Assembly (NCBI GenBank): GCA_023313575.1
Contig: JAJTTP010000005.1
Location: forward strand, 1,612,001-1,676,000
Source of the DNA: Eutypella sp. D-1
Taxonomy: Eukaryota; Ascomycota; Sordariomycetes; Xylariales; Diatrypaceae
DNA: 64,000 nucleotides
Direction of reading: 5' to 3'
Notes under the pieces: generated by a model
What the model saw: only the letters and a program-made list of their open reading frames with translations
Told to the model about the DNA's origin: nothing
The model's database searches: none
Position numbers and translations under genes: made by a program
Part shown: positions 22,909-35,569 of the stretch, one piece after another
Layout: every line of letters starts with the position of its first letter
How positions within the stretch are numbered: the first letter of the stretch is position 1

Positions 22909-25900
22909 GGCGATGACGTAAGAGGGACAGAGCTTCAGAGCTTGGGAGCTTGGGTGGGAGCTTGGGAGCTAGGAGCTTGTACAGTGCGAGGATGAAGTCT
23001 GGGACTAGGGGTTCTTGCTTGATTTCAAAGGTATACTTATGCCTATAATTAGACTAGGTGGTGGGGGCTTTGAGATTGAGAGCTGGTTATGGTGTTGTGC
23101 TGATGTGGTGGTGATGTTTCTGATGCAGTTGGATGCTGGTGGTGAAGTGCAGAATACCATAGAAAATGGGATCAAGAAAGAGGACAAAACCGGAACAGAC
23201 AGTACAGGTGAGAAGAGAGGGCAAAAAAGGGCACAAAGGGCCAGAATGGAAGGTCAAGCAGCCCGTCCTGCTGTAGTCCATAGCTCTAGGGTGCTAACAA
23301 GGAGCCAAGCTCCGTCACTTAGTACACCCAATACCGGTAGTACGAACGAATCAGAGGCGACAAAGGACATCGGGAAAATACGATTTGGGGAAGGAACCTT
23401 GGATTGGAAGCTTCCGTCTACTATGCATTGCACCTGGCTTGTCTAACTTGTCTCCCGATATATCTTGGCTAGCAGTTGGCGGACAGTTGGCGGAAGAATA
23501 GACGGACTGGTAAGACCTAAGCCGGTTGACAGGGGAGCTGGTTTCCGTTTTCATCATCAATGAGGGGAAATCAACTACTTGCCTACTTCGGTTCGTACCA
23601 AGTATGGAACTGGAGCCCTGCTATTAGGCTACATATGTAATAAGTATGATAGAGAACCTTGAGACGGACGGCCCTGGGCTGATGAGGATGAGGCCTGGCT
23701 GATGATTAATTCCACGGTACGTCTTCAGTCATGAAATTTCATCCTGACGCTGTACCTCTTGTTGGTCTTACCGTAGTAAAGATAAAGCAGACAAAATATC
23801 TCCATGCTATCGATGGGTTATATATATCACCATAATAAAACGGTGTTTGGGGGGTTACTTTCAGATTATTGAAGCGATGTTCCCTTTGAGGTATGACTTT
23901 CGAGGTATGACGTCTATCCCATGCTTGCTGCATCCATCCCCTCCAAGCTACCTAGGTACTTTATATGTCAGGCGATAATAGCGACATAGTATGGAGAGAT
24001 GTATTTTTGGCCGGGATGCAGCGGCTTCGATTAATGTAGGGGCTCGTAAGCTACTCATGTTGAAGGAGATCAAGATCACCTGGATAATAGATTTCTACTG
24101 GTCGTTTTGTTCATTAGTTACACACGTGCTGAAGTGGCGGGATGGGCATTGAAAACATCCTATCCATTCTCAACTATGACTCGTAATGAGGTGTTGATGG
24201 GCATTCTTTGGCGACTACTGACTGCAGGTGATGTTTGCTGATCTACGGTCGATTGTTTGATTCCTAAAGAGGTTGCATGCTGCAGACTGGTGACCATCTG
24301 ATGTCTTTTTTTTCTGAGTGAAGGCAACGCCTGATTTAGTGGCGTCGGCAGGTTTCTTTGGGGAAACCAAAAAGAAAAGGAATTATGTCATTGCTGGAGA
24401 AGAGGAGAACTTTAGATGTTGACGGGACAGGCAAAATGGGGTAAAGCTAAAGATTCAGCTACCATTCATCAAAAGCCACCAAGCATGAAAGCTACCAAGC
24501 TCCTCAGGCTCCTCTCACATTAACGGACCGTTACATTATGTACTTCATAGGTAAAGTCTAGGACGTCAGGGACCTCCAGGCTGTGAGGTTGTCAGGCTAC
24601 ATACATACCTGATCTTGGCTGATAAAGACAGCCAGGATTGAGGATTGGGAGGCAGTTGGCAGGATTCTTAACCTCTAAGCGTACTCCGTACATTCAAGGC
24701 CGGCTGCGGACATGCATGTAACATTATGTATGTACTCCGTACTTCTGTAGAGGTGGGGGAGGGGAATAGCGGTCTTGGCACTTGGCAAATACCGAGAACG
24801 GGTCTGCGGGTCTTGTGGGCCTTGTGGGTCTGAAACGGAGGTCTGAAAGGCTAAAAGGTTCCTTGGAAGACTGCAAGTCCGCAAAAGATAAAGAATCTGA
24901 TGAGCCGAAATTCCGGTCAATCAGCCGCCAAGAATTGAGGCGATACTACCAAGTACCATTCTAATCACGTGCGAACGTCTTACTAGACCTAAGCCACACA
25001 ACAAGAGCCTCAAGCACGGAGGTTCCGTCTCCACTTAACCCCATACTATCACAACATCGACTCCACTCCCCGCATGGTTTCCGCCATTTTGTTGAATTTT
25101 TGTTTCTTCTGGTTGGACAGTTGCTCAAGCTACCCGGTAAGCTTGTGTATAAGTACTTAAGGTTGCAACCTCAGCCACATTTATGGATTGCTTGTACCCA
25201 CCTGCCAACTACCCTGCTACTTACAGTAGTTACCTAGCAACTAGGTCCACGGTACATACACAACTAGTTACTTAGGTACATAGGGGGCATACCAAGAGAC
25301 CAACCAAGCCATCTCTGTCCTTTCTTTCTTCACACACGACTCGCGCAAGTCGTCAGGTTGTCTATGCTAACGCCCGAACACCGAACACCCCAAGCACCCT
25401 ATCTGCCTACGTACCAATGACAGAATGTTATACCTATGTATACCGAGAGCCAAGGCTTGACTCAAGTTGCCGAGCCTTGGGATTGCTTGGTGCCGAGCCT
25501 CGCGATGCCTCTTTTGCCCACACCAAATCACAATCCTAAGAAGGATTTTCCTTTGTATCTCTCGCCATACGTCGCTTTTCCTCGCCTCTTTTCGCTGCTC
25601 GTACTCTGATGTCTTTACCTTGCATCTGGCAGCCTGGCTCGTGCCTATATACACGAACCGATGTAATTCAGTTAGGTCATAGCACAGATACATCCTGGTT
25701 AGACTTTCTTGGTCTCTTGGTCTCTTGGTATACTGAGATCAGTCCCAAGTTCTATTCAATTCCATCTCTTGTCATTGACTGTACCAATTACCAGTATCTA
25801 CCCTGCGTGGCCCAATCACATGACAATCTCGTTCTTGCCCTTGTGGCTTTGCCCACTGTATCGCCGTCAGTAATATCTACAGGAATCACACGATGACTTC

Positions 25901-26243
25901 TGCTGCTGGTCTTGGTATCCTTGGCGCCAATGTTATCCGCCGAGCATTGCGTATTTTCCCAAGCACGTGTGGGACGGTGTAGACAAAGACCTGCTGGTTA
26001 TAAAGAATGCCATTCCCCGCAGTGGTCCAGAAGGCCATTGGGGAAGAAGCTTTGAAAGACAAACCTTATGAGGAAAAAAATTCTGCTTAAGCTCTGATCT
26101 TGCATAGAAGGTGAAATAGCCTTGACTCTGACTCGAAACAAGTTCTTAGAGGTTTTATCATTCCGTCTCACCGGAATCTCTTACGCTTATGAAGACCATT
26201 TATCTGGACCGGAGAAACCCGAGTGTGCCCCAGCTTCACCGAG
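22909..26243. other. Long divergent intergenic region
   Basis: About 3.3 kb upstream of both the low-complexity protein gene and the ATPase gene. It contains a GGGAGCTT-type direct repeat near 22938-22978 and a perfect TACCTAGGTA palindrome at 23949-23958. A short open frame at 25893-25982 is discussed under findings. Nothing else is supported. Confidence 0.5.
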
Positions 26244-29200
26244 ATGGCTGGTGAATTCGAGAGGCACCCGTTCCTCCTACCTGTTCAAGATGTTGCGAAG
26301 AGCCTTGAAACAGACGTTGAGAGGGGGTTGACTTCTGCTCAGGTAGCCCAGCTACAGCAGAAGTATCCCCCGAATGAGCTCGACGTGGGCGGGACTATCC
26401 CGTGGTATAAGATCATGCTGAAGCAATTGTTCAATGCTATGATATTGGTAAGCATTTCCTGCTCTCTCTCAATATTGACGACTCCTAGCTCTTCGTTAAC
26501 AGACAGCTGCCAATTAGGTCTTGTTCTTCGCCATGATTCTGAGTTTTGCTGTCAATGATTACATTGAAGGTGCTGTTCTCGCTGCTGTCATCGTGCTCAA
26601 TGTTTCCATTGGCTTCTACCAGGAATATGGGGCAGAGAAGAAGATGGATGCGCTCAAGGCTTTGTCTTCCCCCTCTGCCATGGTTCTCCGCGATGGAAGA
26701 ACTCAGGTTATTCCCAAGTACGTAATGATTTCTGCTCTTTCTTATGTATATCGGGCGACGTAATGCTGACTCTGGATATTTGACAGTGCGGAAGTCGTTC
26801 CCGGAGAAATAGTCATCCTGAAAATGGGTGACACCGTCCCTGCCGACGTTCGTCTCTTCGAAGCGATGAACCTGTCAGCTGATGAACAATCTCTCACCGG
26901 AGAGTCGATCGCCGTCGAAAAGATCGTAGAACATCTGGACGACGCGGAGCTCGGCATCGGTGACCGCATTAACATGGCGTATGGTACTACCACCGTCCGA
27001 AAGGGCCGTGGGCGTGGTATAGTCGTCGCCACTGGTATGCAGACTGAGGTGGGAAAGATCGCGGCCTCCACTACTAAGAAGACTAGGAAGGCCGGGCGCT
27101 CTATGAACTACAAAAAATATGGCAAGCGACAACCTGTTGTCGGATTGGCAAAGCGTGTCTACGACTTTGTCGGTAAATTCCTGGGTCTGACCGAGGGCAC
27201 GCCTTTGCAGCGAAAGCTCTCAAAGCTAGCGTATATGCTCTTCGCATGTGCGCTTTTCCTCGCTGTCATCGTCTTTGCCGTTAACAAGTTCCACGTCCCG
27301 CCGGAGGTTGTAATTTACGCTATCAGCACGGGTATCGCTATCATTCCGGAATCTCTTGTTGCGTAAGCCGTCCTTGGAGTCTGCCCTACAGCGAATAAAC
27401 AAATCACCCATAATACTAACATATGTACATAGGGTTCTTACCATTACCATGGTAGTAGCGGTTACCGTGATGAGGAAAGCTAACGTCGTTGTGCGAGACT
27501 TGTCTGCTCTTGAGGCTCTGGGCGGTGTCACCAATATTTGCTCTGACAAAACTGGAACTCTTACACAAGGAGCCATGATCGTCCGAAAGGTCTGGATTCC
27601 AACCAAGTCTATCTACACAGTTGTCGACTCGAAGCATCCGAGTAACCCGACCGAGGGGCGCGTCACCTTCTCGGAGGCCAAAGACGATCCCGAAGAGAAG
27701 CAGGAAGAGGAGCCTGCACGCGACTTTGACCAGGAGCGCAGCGCTGCGGCGCTCAAATTCGACGTTCCGGACGAGAAGCTTAACCCTAAACCCAAACAAA
27801 AGGACGAGGATCACCCGGACGCGGATATGAACCCCGAGCTTGAACAATTCCTCCTCGCGGCCGCTCTCTGCAACCTGGCTACCGTGAGACATGAGCCCGA
27901 TGCCCAGCCTGACCAGCCCAAGTGGCAAGTGACCGGCGAGCCGACTGAGATTGCACTCCAGGTGTTTGCGCACCGGTTCAAGAAGGGTAAAAAGGTCATT
28001 GAGGCGGAAGGGTGGAAGCAGGTCACCGAGTTCCCCTTTGACAGCAGCATCAAACGCATGTCCGTTATTTATAATGGCCCCGATAGCACCCATAGCACCG
28101 TCTTTACCAAAGGTGCAGTGGAACGCATTCTCGACCTTTGCGACCATGTCGGTGCCGGTGATTCCCAAGAGCCAATGACGGATGAGTACAAGGAGCGGAT
28201 CCTCCGCCAGATGGATACCTTCGCAAAGCAGGGTCAGCGTGTTTTAGCCGTAGCCTACCGGCCGTGGGATGGCTTCTTCAAAGAGAAGCATTCAGAGACC
28301 GCTGAAGCAAACGATGCTCTCCGCGACCGCGTCGAAAGCGGCCTTTGTCTCCTTGGTCTGGCTGGTATCTACGACCCGCCCCGTAGGGAGACTACACCCG
28401 CAATTGCTGAATGCTCTACGGCTGGAATCCGCGTGCACATGTTGACTGGTGATCACCCCGCAACTGCGGAGGCAATTGCTAAGGAAGTCGGTATCATTCC
28501 GCACAACCTCGGCATCCTCCCTGCGGAAATTGCTAGCACAGTTGTCCAGAAGGCCAGCGATTTCGACAAACTTACGGAAGAGGAGATCGACGCAATGCCA
28601 GAGCTACCTCTCGTTCTTGCCCGTTGTGCCCCGGATACCAAGACCCGCATGATCGATGCTCTGCGGAGACGTGATGCCTACATGGCTATGACGGGCGACG
28701 GTGTGAACGATGCTCCTTCGTTGTCTCGTGCTGACGTCGGTATCGCTATGGGTTCTGGCTCAGATGTGGCCAAGGGAGCCGCCAAGATCGTGCTGACGGA
28801 CGACAAGTTCAACTCGATCGTCGCAGCCATTCGCGAAGGCCGACGCATGTTCGACAATATCCAGAAGTTCATCCTCCACCTACTGACTTCCAACGTAGGC
28901 GAGGTTATTCTGTTGATCTGCGGCCTTGGGTTCCAGGATTCCTCGGGCTTATCGGTGTTCCCCGTGTCTCCGCTGCACATCCTCTGGATCAACATGGTGA
29001 CGTCGTCGTTCCCGGCCTTCGGACTAGGCAAGGAAAAGGCGGCGTCGGACGTCATGCGCAAGCCGCCGCAGGACAAGCGGCGCGGTGTCTTCTCAGTCCA
29101 GGTCATGGTTGACATGGTTGTGTATGGCTTTATCATGGGTGTGCTGACACTGATGACCTTCGTCATTGTCGTGTACGGCGCTAATGGCGGCCAATTGGGC

Positions 29201-29776
29201 AGAGACTGCAACCGGGAGTACGGCGAGGGGTGCGGCCCCGTATTCCGCGCGCGTGCGGCCGTCTTCGCGGAATTGACGTGGCTCATCCTAATCAGTGCCT
29301 GGGAGTTTAAGAGCATCCGGCGGTCTATGTTCCGATTGAACCCGGACAGCAAGCACAAGTTCCCCTTCTTCCACGACATCTGGGAGAACCAGTTCCTGTT
29401 CTGGGCAGTCCTCATCGGCGGGCTGTCTGTCTTCCCCGTCGTTTACATCCCCAAGCTCAACACGGTCGTCTTCAAGCACGACAATATCACCTGGGAATGG
29501 GCTCTGGCCGTCGCGGGCCTCATCATCTTCGTCGCTGGCATGGAGCTCTGGAAGCTGGTAAAGCGCCATTTCCACCTGTTCGAGGACAAGCCCGTCTCGC
29601 GCGGACCCTTCGCCCAGGGCAGCGAGGACGCCAACGCCGGACGCCGATTCGGCCGTACTCTCAGTTTCGGCTCCCTCAAGAGCTGGCGCAGCATCGGCCG
29701 CAGCCAGACACGCGAGCGCGGCGTGAGCTTCTCCAAGTCCAGCACCCGCGAAAGAGCTACCAGGGAGAAGAACTGA
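26244..29776 (+). CDS. ENA-type P-type cation-transporting ATPase (P2, Na+/K+-like)
   Basis: Four exons (26244-26447, 26518-26717, 26787-27362, 27433-29776), with introns of 69-70 bp, give 1107 residues, a normal length for fungal ENA pumps. They export Na+ or K+ across the plasma membrane using ATP. The N-terminal cation-ATPase domain opens with HPFLLPVQDVAK. The actuator loop TGES is at 172-175, the phosphorylated Asp365 lies in DKTGT, the KGAVERIL nucleotide-binding block follows, and the hinge TGDGVND starts at 747. The C-terminal spans are followed by a basic Ser/Arg tail. The fourth-span segment reads PESLVAV, whereas ENA1 of yeast, from memory, has PSSLVVV; the Glu is more like Na,K- and Ca-pumps. 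Subclass and ion are thus less certain than the family. An ATG 21 bases after an in-frame GTG was taken as start. Confidence 0.93.
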
Positions 29777-30981
29777 TTTACTCCTCAACTCTCCCTCTCT
29801 CTATCTCGATGGCAATGTGCCTAAATGTATCCTATCTGAGGTGGTCTTGTTCAAGTATCTGTACGAGTCTGGAGACACGGGGGTTCTGAAAAGAGGGGTG
29901 GTGAATAACGAACATGTTGAAAAGACAAGAACCCGGCTATGACTAAGGGGGGTGATGTTTAATGAAATAATGGAAGGAAAGAGGGACTATAGTGGGAAAT
30001 GAGCAAACGATGAGAATGAGGGGACGCTAGGAAAAGAAGGGCGATGATATTTATGAAGATGGGAAGGAGAGCAAACACGAGGGGGGCGATATAGTGATTG
30101 ATACCATAAGCTCGACAAGCTATAGTATAGATAATATGCATTGACCTCGTCCGAGGTTTCAGGAGGTTGTTACTGAAGCTATGCATGCCTAGCCTTAACG
30201 TATCATCATCGTAAGATTCCGGCATGAGAATCGTGGCCTTGTTCGATGCTTCCCTGTTATAGAGCTGGGGGTTTCACAGGACTTACAACGGACTCCCACG
30301 TAGGTAGTGTATCGAATTTCACAATCTTCGAGGCACTCAAGGACATGTCTCAAGCCAAGCTGCCCATTAGTTAACTGGCTTAGCACTAATCTATATCACC
30401 CAAGAGGGGAATGACTACAGAGTGTTACAATTCCTCTACCGGTTTTAAGACGCAGCATAGACGCTTCGAAGTTACGTGTATCACTCAAGCTCGACGCCCC
30501 CCCCCCCCCCCCCCCGACAAAAAAAAGAACATGTTCAAGTGTGAGATCTGTCGTGCTAGTGATCAACGCAGTTGGGATATCTAACAACGCGCCCACGAGA
30601 TATTCGTCCATGTGATAGGGTAGCTGCTCCCAAGGTCCAGCGCAGTAAGCAAGAGTATCTTAGATTATGCTGCTATTTCGTTGACTTCCCTATTATAATG
30701 CGAGATATGAATATGTTTTTTATAGCTTGCGCTTGTATTCAATTTTATATTATGCCAAGGTATGATTATATAGATATAAGTATATAGTCACAAGCTCCCA
30801 GCTCCCTAGAACTGCTGCACACGTAAGGTATCGCAGTCGTGGGCCCAATGGATATTTTGTATTAGAAGGGGCTCCAACCAGATGCGTTGTGATTGCCATG
30901 CTTCGGAGCTCATGTATGCCAAGAATGTTGACGGCAATGTCTTTCTTTCAAAAAAGTGAAGAATGATTTCACTGCCAATTA
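29777..30981. other. Convergent intergenic spacer
   Basis: About 1.2 kb between two convergent genes. It includes a 19-bp poly-C run at 30497-30515 and AT-rich DNA near 30700-30790. No supported gene is seen. Confidence 0.5.
30497..30515 (+). repeat. Poly-C run (19 bp)
   Basis: An uninterrupted run of 19 C, followed within a few bases by an A-rich tract. Confidence 0.9.
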
Positions 30982-33106
30982 TTACTTAGGACATAGGCGT
31001 CCATTTTGGGTCGGGTAGAAGGGGATTTGGTCCGTGACCTCCCAGTCCTCGGAGCCGACAGCCCCGGGAGCGTACAGCAGGCCCCAAGGGTCGTATTTCT
31101 GCTTCAGTCGGTATAGGTAGTCGTAGTTAGAGCCGTAGAAAGCCTGCTGCCAGTTTGGCTCGTTGATATCGGCCTCGTTAAGGTAGGCGCCGGCCTTGGG
31201 CGAAGCGTCGCGCCATGGCTGCATCCACCCCACCAATTTTTTATTGGCGTCGGCGATATCCTGCGCTGTTGCCTCCTGCGTCCACGTCACGCCCAGTAAT
31301 GCGTGCATCAGCGTCTCCCGCCAGGCCGGATTCACGGCGTTGGTCTGGTTCACCGACGGGTTCTGCGCCGACTTGATGTTATAACCAAGCATCATGCCCG
31401 CCTTCTCGACTCCCTGGCGTAACGCCGCGGTCTGCGCTGCCAGAAGCGTGGGGTCCTCCCAATTCGATCGTGGAAACAGGCGTGATCCGGTCTTGAATGA
31501 CCAGCCACCCGCTTGTTCCGTCTCAGGAGCCCAAGTGCCCTCTAAGGCGGTCACCAAGCCGCTGTATTCCTTATACTCAACTCCCGTGAGAGAGATATTG
31601 AGGGTAGCAAGATCATCGAAGAATGGCTGGTTCACCGCTTTCAGGCCCGCCGTGTTCATGTCGTTAGCCCATGATGGTATCATGGAGAAAGAGCAGGCTG
31701 ATGTCGTCGAGCACGCGATGGACCAGTAGTTATACAGGCCAGCGTCCGCCCATCGCGGGAATTGGGCGAAGACGGCGTCAACGCCCTTCCAGAAAGTTTC
31801 GATTGGTACGACGTCAGACGACGCAAAACTATACGACAGCGTCGTCACTGGCGTCCGCGGGTACGCGCGGATCACTAGCGACGTCACGATACCCCAGGTG
31901 GCGCCACCACCACCGCGGAGCGCGAAGAAGAGGTCTGGATAGTGTTGCTCGTCAACTGTAACAAAGAAGCCGTTAGGCAGCACCACCTGCATGGCCAGCA
32001 CTTGATCGGCGGCCATGCCATACTTCGAGGACAAGGGTGAGTGACCACCACCAAGGGTGTACCCACCGCCGATGCCGACGGTACGAGCGGCGCCGCCGAC
32101 GACATTAAGGCCAAGCGCGTCCGCAGCTTTGTATAAGTCAATCGCTTGGACACCGGAGCCGATCTTGAAGGCTGGACCTTTATAGCCAGAGGCCCAGTGC
32201 GCATAATTCTGACCAAGGAACTTGATGTCGTTGAAGTGGTGAGTCCATATGGAGAGCGCGCCCGCGCCTGTAGACTTGGAGTTGAAGTCATGGCCAGTGT
32301 TCTTGACCACCAGTCGTACGTTCGTGTTCCGCGCGAAGTTGACTGCTAGCTGCACTTGTGCCACGTTGGTTGCTTCCACCACGTGCGACGGCATGCCGCC
32401 AAGGCTGCAAGTCGCACCTTTTCTAGCCAGCGACGGCGGTATGCAAGTCACTCCCTCAAAAATTGGGTAGATGAGACCCAGGGGCTCGGAGGTTCTAGGC
32501 TGGGTTAGCGGTGACATTCCACAGGAGAGGACCGCATAGACTGAAGAGCTGCATGAGCGGGGACGTACTGGTATTGTGGTGTCGTCCATTTCGCCGTGAT
32601 GTTCTTGCACTTCCCCTCGTCATACCCTGACCACTCGGGGTAGCATGCAGATGCAGGCGGCACACCATCAATAAGGGTAAGGCCTGTTAGCAGATCCAGA
32701 ACCCGCCACGAGACATCATTCGGCCAGTTGTTCTCGCCTGGGAAGGCTTTACAGGAGCGGCCAGCCCGCTTGCTGCTCGTGGTGGCGGGATCTTCGAAGT
32801 CGAACTGCTCGACGTCACTAAGTTGATAATTCGTCAAGTTGGCGATGACATCCGGTGTTAACTGGCTGGACTCGAAGGGCAGATACTCGGCCGCTTCCGT
32901 CGGTGGAGGTGGCGGAACCTCCTCAGACGCCGGTGCGACGGTATCCTCGTTAGCAGCTACATATAGGTAGGAATAACGGTCAGCAAAACATAGCAGACCT
33001 GCCACTTCCAGGGGCTCAAAAGGAGCTTACGGATGTTCTTGATTGTCTGAGTAGACACCACGTTCGCCAGCGGCAAGGCCGCGGCTAGCAATAGGGGTCG
33101 CACCAT
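30982..33106 (-). CDS. Secreted FAD-linked oxidase, berberine-bridge-enzyme-like (FAD_binding_4 plus BBE)
   Basis: Three exons (33031-33106, 32569-32956, 30982-32494) with two 74-bp introns give 658 residues. A signal peptide (MVRPLLLAAALPLANV) points to secretion. A Pro/Glu-rich linker of about 100 residues precedes the PCMH-type FAD domain. This domain shows VKNTGHDF, whose His223 is the expected covalent flavin site, then STGAGALSIWTHH, GGGYTLGGGHSPL and a RGGGGATWGIVTS block. The C-terminal BBE segment (YLNEAD...YDPWGLLY) is complete. Such enzymes oxidise alcohols, sugars or secondary-metabolite intermediates and release H2O2; many sit in fungal biosynthetic clusters. I see no second covalent Cys. 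The actual substrate is unknown. Neighbouring membrane-receptor and hydrolase genes fit an accessory metabolic locus. Confidence 0.92.
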
Positions 33107-35569
33107 AGCCACGTTTGAGCAACAGCCACAAACACCACAGGCAGCTGAAATCTAAACGTCGGGACTGGAGGTCCGAGACAAGTTTTGTCTATATTGGGAG
33201 AGCAGATAGCAGGTGACGGAATTTCTCACCGAGCTGAGCTGCATACTTTATAACAGCGGAAGTGGATAGTACAACACCCTCATCAGCGGCGTGTTTGATG
33301 AGCCAGGCCGGGGAAGGGACGAATGAAGGCTACTTCCCAACTATTCGGAAATGGGTCCAAGGGGCTAAAAAAGACTAGGAGCCCAAAATCATGCATTGGC
33401 GATGCCGGTCCCTCCAGCATGTGTTACTAGGGAATCATTGGCATTAACTACGTGTCGAATCCCCCGCCACGTTCAATCAGTCACCTCGATTTTATGCATA
33501 GGACAGTCAGAGAATCACCGTGTTCATGATCTTCTGGTTACACTCAGCAGAAGATGTACTATATATGAAGTGGCGAGGGTGTACCACCGGCTGGGGCAGA
33601 GAGAACTCTTCGAAATCCCGCGAGGTATCTCTTTGCCTCACTACTTACTTATCTAGGCAGCTACGTACTCTAGGCACTGCAAGCGGGGCAGGGTTCGTCT
33701 ATAACAACCCGGCCAAGCATTAGGTTCAGGAGAAGAGGCCCGTCAGCTGTCACATTGTGTGGCCTATCCTCCGGGGGGATCTAGTCCCGTCCAAAAGTGG
33801 GACGTGCGGTGGCATCTCGGTTATCTTCCCGGTTCTTCTCCCGTCCCACCTCCCTCCACGCTCGACATTCACGGCTAAAGGTGGCCATCATGAGTTCTAT
33901 TAGTCTATTATTGCATTAGTGCGCAAGTTAAGATAGCCCCAAGCTAACAATGCCCACGTATGGTTAAATGATCCGCAGGCTAATACTATAGCGGCAGATT
34001 TGCCCTTGCATTCGGCCCCGGGCTGTTGGCTACGCACAGCCCGAGACTGCGCGACTTATTGGTGCGAAATTCGGCAGGTTCCGACTTGAAACGGAAGAGA
34101 ACCAAAACCAGCCCTATTTATATGCCAGGGTCCTTATAACTCGCTTGGAGACCCTCGTATACTAGTGAAGTATCAAGCTATCAGATAAAATATACTCACC
34201 ATCATAGTTGTATGAATGAAATGGGAGAGGTGTTGTGTAGTGGTGAACAGAGTTTCTGGTTGCATGTTTTAATGCCTCTGGCCGAAGTAATATTTCTATA
34301 GGGGGACACTTATCATGCATATAACTGGTCGAGGAAGCACTCCTTTACGGATAGCTGGCGAACCAGGTAATATAAATAGGATATATTTCTGACTTAGTCC
34401 AGCCCGAAGCCGGGGGTTGAAATAATTCCACACCTGATTCCGCTGTGTTCCGGGAAACTTGATGACCCCGAGCCTGAGCTAGGCTTGCATTAGACGAAAG
34501 ATGTCATGGATCATGGCTATATCTGACCAGATCAAAAAACAGGTATTTGCTTGGGGCAGCTGGGTTAAAAGTCTTAGCTTGGAAAAAAGGAGATGATAGA
34601 TTCATAATCGTTGACATCGTTACCAAGGGCTGTCGTAACCGAAAGGCAAACAGACGAAGGAAGACGACTAGGGACATGAACTAGGCGCACGATTTATGTC
34701 AAGGTATCTACCACGTAATCGTTTCTATAGCTCTGTGCTGCTAGGCTCTTTAAGGAATATATTTAGGCTAAGCTGTTCTCTGCCAACGAGCAAGCAGCTA
34801 ACCGTCAGGCCTTGGCTAGCCACAAAAGCTCGAACTGGTCTGCTTGAAAAGGGTGTAGTTGACTTTTGAGTCTTACTTATAGGTCTTCTAGTATTAGCTG
34901 AGGGCTCTTATCTACAGGAGTGGCTGGCTGAAGCCCGGAGCATCGATTCGAATGTATCGAATGTCTAGCCTGGTTCATGCACAAACGGGACAGTTCCTGA
35001 CAGAAACCCATGGGGAATATACGACGTGCGTTTATCCCCCGCCGTTACATTGGCCCTGTATAGTGTATCATGTACGATCCACCTTCCGATCTGGCTTGGG
35101 TCATATCATTTTTCAGATTCTGGCCCTCCTTCCGCCCTCCTTGTCGGCAAGAAGACCCCCGCCTGAACTCAAACTAACACTGACCCTCCGAAGCTAGGAC
35201 ATGTTCCGGGCTGCCTGATTAACCAGTATATCTGTTTTCACTAGAGTTCGAACGGTTTTATGGTGTTGGGCTTACAAGTGGGCACTAGGGAAATCGGCCG
35301 AAGACTGTTTCCAGGGATCATGATGCATGCTTCTCTAACCACATGTGCATTCTGCAAGCTGTACATGAGTTAGAGTTAAACGACGTGATTATACTCCCAT
35401 ATTTCCCAGAAACTTTCTTAGCTACTGAATTCAATCTATATTTGACCTGCCCACCCCCCCGTTTTAAAATGTGTGGTCTTTCAGGGGAGATCTCTTGCTT
35501 TATTGAGTGGAAAGTCTGGAAAGTCGACGTCGACCGCTGAGCAGTATCGTACTGCAGTGGCTAGTAACC
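33107..35569. other. Divergent intergenic region
   Basis: About 2.5 kb between the divergent FAD oxidase and rhodopsin-domain genes, holding both promoters. AT content is raised from about 33880 to 34760. No remnant of a recognisable gene or transposon was found. Confidence 0.45.
33246..33252 (-). promoter_or_regulatory. TATA box of the FAD oxidase gene
   Basis: TATAAAG read on the minus strand, about 140 bp upstream of the ATG at 33106. Confidence 0.45.

Noticed and set aside
28678..29415. 245-codon open frame antisense to the ATPase gene
   Set aside because: It mirrors the GC-rich third exon-half of a clear P-type ATPase; it has no motif and arises from codon bias on the other strand.
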